Assembly (NCBI RefSeq): GCF_014204515.1
Contig: NZ_JACHLI010000003.1
Span: 186,001-250,000, forward strand
From: Pseudomonas nitroreducens
GTDB lineage: Bacteria; Pseudomonadota; Gammaproteobacteria; Pseudomonadales; Pseudomonadaceae
Reading direction: 5' to 3'
DNA: 64,000 nucleotides
Position 1 is the stretch's first letter. Every line of letters begins with the position of its first letter. Below the pieces are notes generated by a model. The model did no database searches and had not been told where the DNA came from. It saw nothing but the letters and a program-made list of their open reading frames with translations. Shown in pieces: positions 44,552-52,584 of this stretch. The position numbers and the translations under genes were made by a program.

Positions 44552-46096
44552 ATGTCAGGCCCTATTCGTGTGTTCGCGCTTTCTCTTCTCGTCGTCGCTC
44601 TGTCCCTGCAGGGTTGCAGCAGCCACGGCGGCAGCAGTCATCACCGTTCCAGCGACAGCGGCACCAGCGGTACCCAGGGCGATGGGTCGGGGTCCGGTGG
44701 CGATGGCAGCGGTGGCAGTGGCGGTACCGGCTCCGGCGGCGATGGCAGCGGGAGCGGTGGCGACGGCTCCGGCAGTGGTGGCAACGGCAACGGTAATGGT
44801 GGTGGCGATGGGAATGGCAATGGCGGTACGACCACACCACCGGCCAGCACCACCGGCAACGTGCTGACCGAAACCGGCGAGGCCGTCTCCAGCGCTGGCG
44901 CCACCGTCAACACCCTGGCCGCCGTGGTGCGGACCGTCAAAGTACCGGTGCTCGGCGATGGCGTGACCGATAACGCCGGCAACCTGATCCAGCAGGTCGG
45001 CGAAGGCGTCGACAGTGTCGGCAGCGGCGTCACCGACGGCCTCGGCCAGCTCGGCAACAACCCCAACGCCGTGGGCACCACCGTAGCCGGCGTTACCGGC
45101 CTGGTCAGCCACACCGGCGGCGCGGTCAGCAGCCTGGGCGATACGGTCGCGGCCATCGGTGATGCCCCGGTACTGGCCAATACCCCGCTCAAGGGCGTGA
45201 CCGGCCAGGTCGGCGGTCTGGTGGACGGCGTCGGCGGCAAGATCACCATGCTCGGCGACTCCCTCAGCGGCGCAGTCACCAGCGGCCCGCTGAGCCAGCT
45301 GACCACTCAGCTGAGCGGCACCACCGCCGGTCTGGTCGGCCAGGTCGAAGGAACCACCCGCGGTATCGGCGCTGCCACTGGACTGGCAGCGCCGGTGAAC
45401 AACCTGCTGACCACCGTCGGCGGCGTCGTGACCCAGACAGGCAACCAGGTCGCCAGCCCGAATCCGGCGCTGGCCCCGGTCGGCGGCATCGTCAGCAATA
45501 CGGGTCAGGCAGTCAGCGCTGCAGGCGGTCTGGTCAACGGCAGCAATCCGGGCGGTGGGCTGCTCGGCAACGTGACCGGATCGCTGGGCGGTGCAGTCGG
45601 CGGCAGTAATCCGGTGGGTGGGCTGATCAGTGGCGTGACCGGTGCACTGGGTGGTGCAACCAGCGGCAGCAATCCGGTCGGCGGGCTGGTCGGCGGAGTG
45701 ACCGGTGCCCTGGGTGGCGCAGCCGGCGGCGGCAATCCGGTGGGCGGCCTGGTCGGCGGTGTGACCGGCGCGGTCGGCGGTCTGACCGGTTCCCTCGGCG
45801 GCGCCGCCGGGGGCAGCAATCCGGTCGGCGGCCTGGTCAACGGCGTGGCCGGTACCCTGGGCAATGTAACCAGCGGCCTGACAGGCGGCGGCGGTCTGAC
45901 CGCCGGCGCAGGGCTGGGAATCGGCAGCAACAACCAGGGCTCGGGCGTGGCGGTAGGCGCCGGAGCCGGCACGACCAGCAGCACCAGCGGCCAGGGAGGC
46001 CTGCTGGGCAATACGCTGGGCGCCGTGGGCGGCACGCTGGGTGGTCTTACCGGCGGATTGGGTGGTGGATTGGCGATCGGTACGCCCAAGCAGTAA
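44552..46096 (+). CDS. Gly-rich repeat lipoprotein, probable cargo of the adjacent TpsB transporter
   Basis: 514 residues. Signal peptide with lipobox LSLQGC (Cys22) followed by SSHGG. Residues 23-95 are a low-complexity Ser/Gly/Asp/Asn tether. Residues 100-330 are a Gly/Val/Thr/Leu-rich region with many GxxxG spacings. Residues about 330-450 are 21-residue repeats of the form SNPVGGLVGGVTGALGG. After the signal peptide I find no Phe, Tyr or Trp and no second Cys. There is no filamentous-haemagglutinin TPS domain. Annotation pipelines often call such proteins collagen-like, although strict G-X-Y repeats are not seen. GGAGGA precedes the ATG. The TpsB gene follows after a hairpin. Confidence 0.8.
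   Translation: MSGPIRVFALSLLVVALSLQGCSSHGGSSHHRSSDSGTSGTQGDGSGSGGDGSGGSGGTGSGGDGSGSGGDGSGSGGNGNGNGGGDGNGNGGTTTPPASTTGNVLTETGEAVSSAGATVNTLAAVVRTVKVPVLGDGVTDNAGNLIQQVGEGVDSVGSGVTDGLGQLGNNPNAVGTTVAGVTGLVSHTGGAVSSLGDTVAAIGDAPVLANTPLKGVTGQVGGLVDGVGGKITMLGDSLSGAVTSGPLSQLTTQLSGTTAGLVGQVEGTTRGIGAATGLAAPVNNLLTTVGGVVTQTGNQVASPNPALAPVGGIVSNTGQAVSAAGGLVNGSNPGGGLLGNVTGSLGGAVGGSNPVGGLISGVTGALGGATSGSNPVGGLVGGVTGALGGAAGGGNPVGGLVGGVTGAVGGLTGSLGGAAGGSNPVGGLVNGVAGTLGNVTSGLTGGGGLTAGAGLGIGSNNQGSGVAVGAGAGTTSSTSGQGGLLGNTLGAVGGTLGGLTGGLGGGLAIGTPKQ
45540..45880 (+). repeat. In-frame tandem repeat of 63 bp in the Gly-rich lipoprotein gene
   Basis: The marker AATCCGG recurs at 45545, 45608, 45671, 45734 and 45818: spacings 63, 63, 63 and 84 bases. 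The last step is one 21-bp (seven-residue) unit longer. The copies differ mainly at third positions, so they are not a very recent expansion. Copy number could vary between strains. Confidence 0.8.
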
Positions 46097-46121
46097 TCCG
46101 AATTACGCCCATACTGTAGTG

Positions 46122-46152
46122 ACCAGGAGCCGCCCACGGCTCCTGGTCTTTT
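46122..46152 (+). terminator. Hairpin between the Gly-rich lipoprotein and TpsB genes
   Basis: Stem ACCAGGAGCCG/CGGCTCCTGGT with a four-base loop, then CTTTTC. It sits 28 bases before the TpsB ATG. Partial termination here would make much more lipoprotein than transporter, as expected for a cargo-transporter pair. Confidence 0.75.
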
Positions 46153-46180
46153 CATGATGTCGGTCTCACGGAGGAGCCAG

Positions 46181-47848
46181 ATGCGCAAACTCGCTGTCCT
46201 GCCCCTGTTGTTGGCTGCACCCCTGGCCTGGGCCGAGCGCCCGATCCAGCTCCCCGGTTCCGATATCGAACAGACCCTGCCCCGCCCCAACCTTCCCGAC
46301 GGCGAACTGCGCCCCAAGGCTCCCAAGGTCACCACCCCGGAGCCAGCGGCCAGCCAGCCGGTGCAGATCCTCCAGCAGAACATCCGCATCAAGCGCATCG
46401 AACTGGCCGGCGGCAAGCACTACCCGGTGGCCACCTGGAAGCCCCTGCTGGAACCGCTGACCCGGCGCACCATCCAGGTCAGCGAACTGGTGGCAGCGGC
46501 CAAGGCCATCACCCAGCGCTACCAGGAAGACGGCTACTTCATCTCCTTCGCCTACGTACCGAACCAGGACTTCAGCGGCGGCGTCGCGCGCATCGTCCTG
46601 GTCGAAGGCCACATCACCCAGGTGCGCAGCAACGGCGAGCTGGGCGTGCACCAGGCGCGGGTGGATCGCTGGATCGACAAGCTCAAGTCGGAGAAGCCGC
46701 TGACCCGCGAGAGCTTCGAGCGCTTCAGCGTGCTGATGAGCCGTGTGCCGGGCCTGCAGCTGGCGATGGCGCTCAACCCACCCACCACCAGTGATGGCGG
46801 CGCGGTGCTGGAGCTGGCCGGCAAACAGAAGCGCTTCGACACCGGGATGAACCTGGACTCGCGGCGCAACCAGCAGCGCGGCATCTTCAACGCCGAGGTG
46901 ATGTCGCTGCTCGGCTGGGGCGAGCAACTGCAGTACAGCTACCTCTACCCGCCGGGCGACGACCACGAGTACTACCGCGCCTGGAACTACAGCCAACTGC
47001 TGGGCGACAACGGCGTGCAGCTGCAGGTCGGCTACTCCAAGTACAACGCACGCCCCGGCGACAACCTGTACCTGGCCAACGGCCTGGAGTTCGAACGGCA
47101 CCGGCAGAACGAACGAGTCAGCGCCGGCCTCGGCCTGCCGCTGATGCTGCGCCGCGACCTGACCTGGGACGTCACCCTGCGCGGCTACACGGTCAACGAC
47201 GCCAGCCGCTACGACCTGGTCTACCCGGACATTCCCTATCGCGTCGAACAGAAGAGCAAGCTGCGGGTGGTCGGCGTGGAAACCGTGGTCCAGCAGTTCG
47301 CCGAGAAGCGCGTGCGCGCCGGCAGCCTGGCGGTCTACCAGGGACTCAACGGCATGGGCGCGCAGACTCCGGAGCCGGTGAAGAAGGACTTCACCCGCCT
47401 GCTCGGCTACGGCGCGCAGCAGGACCAGTTCGGCTCCAACTGGCAGGGCGTGGTCAGCGCCGCCTTCCAGTGGAGCGACGACGTGCTGCCGGACTCCGAA
47501 CAGGTCACCTATGGCGGCGCCAACTTCGGCCGCGGCTACCCCGACGACCAGGCCACCGGCGACAAGGGTTGGGGCGCCTCCTACGAGGTCAACTATTCGT
47601 TCCTGCGGCAGAGCACGCTGCTCAGCCAGATCCAGCCCTACGTGGTCGCCGACACCGCCCGCACCCACTACAACCAGGGCGGCCAGACGCAAGCGAAGAT
47701 GGGCTCGGCGGCGCTGGGCGTGCGCTTCTCCGACCGCAAGCACTACCTGGTGTCGGCGGAAGTGGCCAAACCCTTCGGCGACCGCGCGCTGGACAACAAC
47801 GACCGTAGCGCGCGGCTGAACTTCACGTTCAGCTACCAGTTTCCCTGA
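46181..47848 (+). CDS. TpsB-type (ShlB/FhaC/HecB) outer-membrane transporter
   Basis: 555 residues. Signal peptide (MRKLAVLPLLLAAPLAWA), a Pro-rich linker to about residue 60, then a POTRA region (RIKRIELAGGKHYPVATWKP; RYQEDGYFISFAYVPNQDFS) and a 16-strand barrel ending in aromatic Phe-Pro at the C-terminus (FTFSYQFP). The conserved barrel motif RGY is present (NFGRGYPDDQATGDKGWG). Such proteins secrete a TpsA partner across the outer membrane. GGAGGAG precedes the ATG. The only candidate cargo is the upstream Gly-rich lipoprotein, which lacks a TPS domain. Downstream is a convergent gene after six bases. Confidence 0.9.
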   Translation: MRKLAVLPLLLAAPLAWAERPIQLPGSDIEQTLPRPNLPDGELRPKAPKVTTPEPAASQPVQILQQNIRIKRIELAGGKHYPVATWKPLLEPLTRRTIQVSELVAAAKAITQRYQEDGYFISFAYVPNQDFSGGVARIVLVEGHITQVRSNGELGVHQARVDRWIDKLKSEKPLTRESFERFSVLMSRVPGLQLAMALNPPTTSDGGAVLELAGKQKRFDTGMNLDSRRNQQRGIFNAEVMSLLGWGEQLQYSYLYPPGDDHEYYRAWNYSQLLGDNGVQLQVGYSKYNARPGDNLYLANGLEFERHRQNERVSAGLGLPLMLRRDLTWDVTLRGYTVNDASRYDLVYPDIPYRVEQKSKLRVVGVETVVQQFAEKRVRAGSLAVYQGLNGMGAQTPEPVKKDFTRLLGYGAQQDQFGSNWQGVVSAAFQWSDDVLPDSEQVTYGGANFGRGYPDDQATGDKGWGASYEVNYSFLRQSTLLSQIQPYVVADTARTHYNQGGQTQAKMGSAALGVRFSDRKHYLVSAEVAKPFGDRALDNNDRSARLNFTFSYQFP

Positions 47849-47854
47849 GGCCGG

Positions 47855-48631
47855 TCACTGGGCCGGGCGCAGCGACTCGATGTAGGTCTTCAGCGAGTAG
47901 CCCAGCTGCGGCTCCAGCGCACCGACGCGCTTCTTCAGGCCGCGCAGGTTCAGCTCCTGGTCCAGCTTGGCGGGCACGAAGACGATCACGTTGCCCTCCG
48001 GCACCGGGCATTCCCAGTAGTGCCGGTGGAAGCGCCCGCGCAGCAGCGCCGCGCCCAGCGGACGGCCATCGTCGGTGCTCCACTGGTTGATCACCAGCCA
48101 GCCGCCGGGGCGCAGGCGCTCGCGGCAGGTACCGAGGAAGTCCCAGGCGATGTGCGCCGGCGCCGGCCCGGTATCGGTGTAGAGGTCGAGGAAGATCAGG
48201 TCCGCCGGCTCGCACTCGGCCAGCTCCTGCACCGCGTCGCCGATGCGCAGGTTGAGGCGCTCATCCGCCACCAGCCCGAGGTGCTCGCGAGCCAGGCGCG
48301 GAATCGACGGGCGCAGCTCGATGGCTTCCACCTCGTCCAGCGGCAGGTACTTCAGGCAGGCCTGGGTCAGGCTACCGGCGCCGAAGCCGAGGAACAGCGC
48401 GCGGCGCGGACGCGAGTGACACAGCGCGCCGACCAGCATGGCGCGGGAATAGTCGTATTCCAGCCAGCTCGGATCGTCCATCAGCACGCAGCTCTGCTCG
48501 ACCTCATCGCCAAATTCCAGGTAGCGATAGGCGCCGCTTTCCACAACGCGGATCACCCCGAAGTCATCGCGCTCCTCGACGATCAGCAGCTCTTCGTGGA
48601 GCGGCTCTTCGTTCAGCAGTTCCTCGCTCAT
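47855..48631 (-). CDS. Spermidine synthase-like SAM-fold methyltransferase family protein
   Basis: 258 residues. The Rossmann core has RRALFLGFGAGSLTQACLKYLP (nucleotide site), VEAIELRPSIPRLAREHLGL and PADLIFLDLYTDTGPAPAH, which is the spermidine-synthase-type topology. The typical putrescine-binding residues are not clear, so it could be a methyltransferase or a polyamine synthase homologue with another role. ATG at 48631 with GGAG upstream. Its start overlaps the stop of a small upstream gene by four bases. Confidence 0.82.
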   Translation of the reverse strand: MSEELLNEEPLHEELLIVEERDDFGVIRVVESGAYRYLEFGDEVEQSCVLMDDPSWLEYDYSRAMLVGALCHSRPRRALFLGFGAGSLTQACLKYLPLDEVEAIELRPSIPRLAREHLGLVADERLNLRIGDAVQELAECEPADLIFLDLYTDTGPAPAHIAWDFLGTCRERLRPGGWLVINQWSTDDGRPLGAALLRGRFHRHYWECPVPEGNVIVFVPAKLDQELNLRGLKKRVGALEPQLGYSLKTYIESLRPAQ

Positions 48632-48846
48632 GACCGGCTCCGGGCGGCAGCGACCATGACCGTGCGCTCCGCCGGGAGCGGCGAACGGCACGGATTGCCA
48701 TTGAAATACAGGGGCTCGCGCACGCAATAATCCTTCGCATCAAGACGGCCAGCCACGACCGCCAGGTCGGCAAAGGCGCAAGAATAACAGCCCAAGAGGC
48801 ACAACCGAGCATGCACCAGCGCAACGCTCCTCACGATGCAGCCCAT
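48628..48846 (-). CDS. Small secreted Cys-containing protein coupled to the spermidine synthase-like gene
   Basis: 72 residues. It has a hydrophobic N-terminus (residues 4-26) that looks like a signal peptide or lipobox (LCLLGC), then a short domain with Cys41 and Cys53 (DYCVREPLYFNGNPCRSP). The stop overlaps the next ATG as ATGA, a strong sign of translational coupling. A GTAGGG-like site precedes the ATG. I do not recognise the family; the protein may be periplasmic with one disulphide. Confidence 0.5.
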   Translation of the reverse strand: MGCIVRSVALVHARLCLLGCYSCAFADLAVVAGRLDAKDYCVREPLYFNGNPCRSPLPAERTVMVAAARSRS

Positions 48847-49030
48847 CGACACCCTACCCCGGCGCAATTACGCCATCAGTTCGCTCGCGCGTGCTGCGCA
48901 GGCGGCTGATCGTTTCCCAGCGTTCCCCCTGGACAAGGATGTCCGCCCCTTCCCCACCCGGCGCCGCGCGGGGCAAAGGCCGAGCTGATACCATGGGCCG
49001 ATTACCGCCCCTAGCCGCAAAGAGCCGCCG

Positions 49031-50377
49031 ATGAGCCTGCCCTGGAGTCCCGACAGCTGGAGAAGCAAGCCGATCCAGCAACAGCCCGCCTACCCCGACG
49101 CCCACCGCGTGAGCGAAGTCGAGCGCACCCTGGCGAGCTTCCCACCGCTGGTGTTCGCCGGCGAGGCCCGTGAGCTGCGCCGACAGTTCGCCGAGGTCAC
49201 TGCCGGGCGCGCCTTCCTGCTGCAGGGCGGCGACTGCGCCGAGAGCTTCGCCGAGTTCTCCGCGGCGAAGATCCGCGACACCTTCAAGGTGCTGTTGCAG
49301 ATGGCCGTGGTGATGACCTTCGCCGCCGGCTGCCCGGTGGTGAAGGTCGGACGCATGGCCGGGCAGTTCGCCAAGCCGCGCTCCTCCGGCGAGGAAACCA
49401 TCGCCGGCGTGACCCTGCCGGCGTATCGCGGCGACATCGTCAACGGCATCGGCTTCGACGAGAAGAGCCGCGTGCCGGACCCGGAGCGCCTGCTGCAGGC
49501 CTACCACCAGTCCACCGCCTCGCTGAACCTGCTGCGCGCCTTCGCCGGCGGCGGCTTTGCCGACCTGCACCAGGTGCACCAGTGGAACCTCGACTTCATC
49601 GCCAACTCGGCGTTGTCCGAGCGTTACCAGCAACTGGCCGACCGTATCGACGAGACACTCGCCTTCATGCGTGCCTGCGGCCTGGACACGGCGCCGCAGT
49701 TGCGCGAGACCAGCTTCTTCACCGCCCACGAGGCGCTGCTGCTGAACTATGAAGAGGCCTTCATCCGCCGCGACAGCCTCACCGGCGACTGGTACGACTG
49801 CTCGGCGCACATGCTGTGGATCGGCGACCGCACCCGCCAGCTCGACGGCGCCCACGTGGAAATGCTGCGCGGCGTCGGCAATCCCATCGGCGTCAAGGTC
49901 GGCCCGAGCATGGACAGCGAGGAACTGATCCGCCTGATCGACATCCTCAACCCGGACAACGACCCCGGCCGCCTCAACCTCATCGTGCGCATGGGCGCGG
50001 ACAAGGTCGGCGACGGCCTGCCGCGGCTGATCCAGACCGTGCAGCGCGAAGGCAAGCAGGTGCTGTGGAGTTCCGACCCCATGCACGGCAACACCATCAA
50101 GGCCTCCAGCGGCTACAAGACCCGCGACTTCGCGCGCATCCTCGCCGAGGTCCGGCAGTTCTTCGAGGTGCACCAGGCCGAGGGCAGCCATGCCGGCGGC
50201 ATCCACATCGAGATGACCGGGCAGAACGTCACCGAGTGCATCGGCGGCGCACGACCGATCACCGAGGATGGCTTGAGCGATCGCTACCACACCCACTGCG
50301 ACCCGCGCCTGAACGCCGACCAGTCGCTGGAGCTGGCCTTCCTCATTGCGGAAACGCTGAAACAGGTGCGTCGCTGA
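49031..50377 (+). CDS. Class II (plant-type) 3-deoxy-D-arabino-heptulosonate-7-phosphate synthase
   Basis: 448 residues. First enzyme of the shikimate pathway. Class II signatures are PPLVFAGEARELRRQ, AFLLQGGDCAESF (metal/PEP site), KVGRMAGQFAKPRS, and HGNTIKASSGYKTRDF, with the C-terminal metal His/Glu in GGIHIEMTGQNVTEC. Its length matches plant-type enzymes. Pseudomonas usually also has class I AroF/AroG enzymes, so this may be a housekeeping or secondary-metabolism isoform; no phenazine genes are nearby. Confidence 0.94.
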   Translation: MSLPWSPDSWRSKPIQQQPAYPDAHRVSEVERTLASFPPLVFAGEARELRRQFAEVTAGRAFLLQGGDCAESFAEFSAAKIRDTFKVLLQMAVVMTFAAGCPVVKVGRMAGQFAKPRSSGEETIAGVTLPAYRGDIVNGIGFDEKSRVPDPERLLQAYHQSTASLNLLRAFAGGGFADLHQVHQWNLDFIANSALSERYQQLADRIDETLAFMRACGLDTAPQLRETSFFTAHEALLLNYEEAFIRRDSLTGDWYDCSAHMLWIGDRTRQLDGAHVEMLRGVGNPIGVKVGPSMDSEELIRLIDILNPDNDPGRLNLIVRMGADKVGDGLPRLIQTVQREGKQVLWSSDPMHGNTIKASSGYKTRDFARILAEVRQFFEVHQAEGSHAGGIHIEMTGQNVTECIGGARPITEDGLSDRYHTHCDPRLNADQSLELAFLIAETLKQVRR

Positions 50378-50506
50378 ATCTGACGCGAGTCTCAGGCCAT
50401 TCCTAAAACCACTTCCGTTGATTGACGGTGCCGGGGTGTCTACCTAGAGTGGCGCCCCGCGCGGCAGCCGCCGCGCCATGGAAATCCGTCAACCAAGGAA
50501 GACTCG

Positions 50507-51268
50507 ATGTCACTGCACCGCTCCCTCCTCGCCCTGCTCATCGGCGCCAGCGCCGCACTCTCCGGCTGCCAGAACATGAACACCGACAGCCTCGTGCAGT
50601 CCGGCATGATGGCCATGAAGGCCGCCACCCTGAGCGACGCCGAGATCAAGCAGGTCGCCGACGAGGCGTGCGCCAAGCAGGACGCCGCCGCGCAGATCGC
50701 TCCGGCTTCCAGCCCCTACACCAAGCGCCTGGACAAGATCGCCGCCGCCCTGGGCAACCCGCTCAGCGGCACCACGGTCAACTACAAGGTCTACGTCACC
50801 GACGACATCAACGCCTTCGCCATGGCCAACGGTTGCGTGCGCGTTTATTCCGGCCTGATGGACCTGATGACCGACAACGAGGTGGAAGGCGTGCTCGGCC
50901 ACGAGATCGGCCACGTCGCCCTGGGCCACATCAAGAAAGCCACGCAGACCGCCTACGCCGCTGCCGCAGCGCGCACCGCTGCCTCGGCCGCCGGCAACAG
51001 CACGGTCGCCGCGCTGTCGCAGTCGCAGCTGGGCGAAATCGGTGAGGCGCTGATCAACGCGCAGTTCTCCCAGTCGCAGGAATCGGCAGCCGACGACTAC
51101 TCCTTCGACCTGCTGAAGAAACGCGGTATCCAGCTCGACGGTCTGGCCAGCGCCTTCGACAAGCTGGCCAAGCTCAGCGGTGGCGAAGAGAGCAGCATGT
51201 TCGACTCGCACCCGGGCTCCGCCGATCGCGCGGCGCATATCCGCCAGCGCATCGCCAGCGGCAAGTGA
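50507..51268 (+). CDS. M48-family metalloprotease lipoprotein (LoiP/YggG type)
   Basis: 253 residues. Signal peptide with lipobox LSGC (Cys21), so it is envelope-anchored. The zinc motif HEIGHVALGH is at about residue 131 and the third ligand Glu is in SQSQESAADDYSFDLLKK. E. coli LoiP, an outer-membrane protease, has this form. AAGGAAG precedes the ATG. A strong terminator follows directly. Confidence 0.9.
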   Translation: MSLHRSLLALLIGASAALSGCQNMNTDSLVQSGMMAMKAATLSDAEIKQVADEACAKQDAAAQIAPASSPYTKRLDKIAAALGNPLSGTTVNYKVYVTDDINAFAMANGCVRVYSGLMDLMTDNEVEGVLGHEIGHVALGHIKKATQTAYAAAAARTAASAAGNSTVAALSQSQLGEIGEALINAQFSQSQESAADDYSFDLLKKRGIQLDGLASAFDKLAKLSGGEESSMFDSHPGSADRAAHIRQRIASGK

Positions 51269-51274
51269 CGACGG

Positions 51275-51301
51275 AACGGGCCTCTTCAGAGGCCCGTTTT
51301 C
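51275..51301. terminator. Terminator between the M48 protease and the YcaQ-like gene
   Basis: Stem AACGGGCCTC/GAGGCCCGTT with a four-base loop followed by TTC. It serves convergent genes. Confidence 0.82.
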
Positions 51302-51303
51302 TT

Positions 51304-52524
51304 TCAGGCCTGCGCCAACAGCCCCTGCAAGCGCTCACCGGACGGCCGCCGGCAATTCACCGCCACCCGCTCCAGGCCCAGCCAGCGCGCCATCTCGCCC
51401 AGATGACGAGCCAGCGCAGCTTGTCCCTCCTCGCCCAAGCCCCTTTCCTCTTCGTGGACGGCGTGCACCACCAGCCTGCCGGAGGCACGATCCGAACGCA
51501 GGTCGACCCGCGCCGCCAGGCGCTCGTCGAACAGGAAGGGCAGCACGTAGTAGCCGTAGATGCGCTTGTGCTGCGGCGTGTAGATCTCCAGGCGATAGCG
51601 GAAGTCGAACAGCCGCTCGGTGCGGGCGCGCTCCCAGACCAGCGAATCGAAGGGCGAGAGCAAGGCGCTGGCGCGGACCTTGCGCGGAATCACCGGCTCC
51701 GCCAGGCAATAGGCCGGCGCCTGCCAGCCCTGGACCTGCACCGGCAACAGCTCACCCGCCTCCACCAGTTCGGCCAGCCTTGCCTTGCTGTCAGCGGGCT
51801 CCAGGCGGAAGTAATCACGCAGGTCCTTCTCGGTGGCCACGCCCAGCGCTTGCGCCGAATGCAGCAGCAACTGGCGCTGTGCCTCGGCTTCGTCCAGTTC
51901 GGGATGCTGCAGCAGGTCGGCGGGCAGGACCCGCTCCGGCAAATCGTATAGGCGCTCGAAGCCGCGCCGCCCGGCGACCGTCACCTCGCCCGCCGCGAAC
52001 AGCCATTCCAGCGCATGCTTCTCGTCACTCCAATCCCACCAGGGGCCGGCGCGCTCTTCGCGGGTGGTCAGGCTGCCGGCACCCAGCGCGCCTTGTTCAC
52101 GCACAGCACTCAGCACGCGCTGGATCACCACCTGCTGCTCGCGACCGAAGCGCGCCAGTTGCTGGTAGATGCCGCGCCCCTCAGCAGCGCGGCGCATGCG
52201 CCAGCGCATCAGTGGGTAGAGCTGCAGCGGCAGCAGGGACGCCTCGTGGCCCCAGTATTCGAACAGCCGGCGATGCCGACCGCCGCTCCAGGCAGCCTCC
52301 TCCAGCAGGGTCGGCGAGTAGTTGCCCAGGCGCGAGAACAGCGGCAGGTAGTGCGAGCGCACCAGCGCATTCACCGAGTCGATCTGCAGCACGCCCAGGC
52401 GCTCCAGCAGGCTGCGCACATGCCGGCGCTGCACCTCGCCACCCGGCTTGCGCAGGGTGAAGCCCTGGGCGGCCAGGGCGAGGCGGCGGGCCTGCTTGAG
52501 GGACAGGGATTCGACGGTCGACAT
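51304..52524 (-). CDS. ycaQ: YcaQ/AlkX-family DNA glycosylase (HTH_42)
   Basis: 406 residues. Winged-helix DNA glycosylase family that opens interstrand crosslinks. The catalytic Q-x-D motif is present in LGVLQIDSVNALVRSHYLPL with FSRLG, as in E. coli YcaQ rather than the Q-x-Q of AlkZ. The C-terminal region has YGYYVLPFLFDERLAARVDL. The ATG at 52524 has GGAGG upstream. It stands alone on this strand. Confidence 0.88.
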   Translation of the reverse strand: MSTVESLSLKQARRLALAAQGFTLRKPGGEVQRRHVRSLLERLGVLQIDSVNALVRSHYLPLFSRLGNYSPTLLEEAAWSGGRHRRLFEYWGHEASLLPLQLYPLMRWRMRRAAEGRGIYQQLARFGREQQVVIQRVLSAVREQGALGAGSLTTREERAGPWWDWSDEKHALEWLFAAGEVTVAGRRGFERLYDLPERVLPADLLQHPELDEAEAQRQLLLHSAQALGVATEKDLRDYFRLEPADSKARLAELVEAGELLPVQVQGWQAPAYCLAEPVIPRKVRASALLSPFDSLVWERARTERLFDFRYRLEIYTPQHKRIYGYYVLPFLFDERLAARVDLRSDRASGRLVVHAVHEEERGLGEEGQAALARHLGEMARWLGLERVAVNCRRPSGERLQGLLAQA

Positions 52525-52584
52525 CGTGGCCTCCAGGGCTGGGCGAGCCCTAGAGCCTAACGCCAATCGCCGCGCCTGACTGCA

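Noticed and set aside
44555..45306. Antisense open frames over the Gly-rich lipoprotein gene (Pro/Leu-rich products)
   Set aside because: They are low-complexity mirror images of the Gly/Ser codons, without ribosome sites; the sense frame has a signal peptide, lipobox and GGAGGA site.
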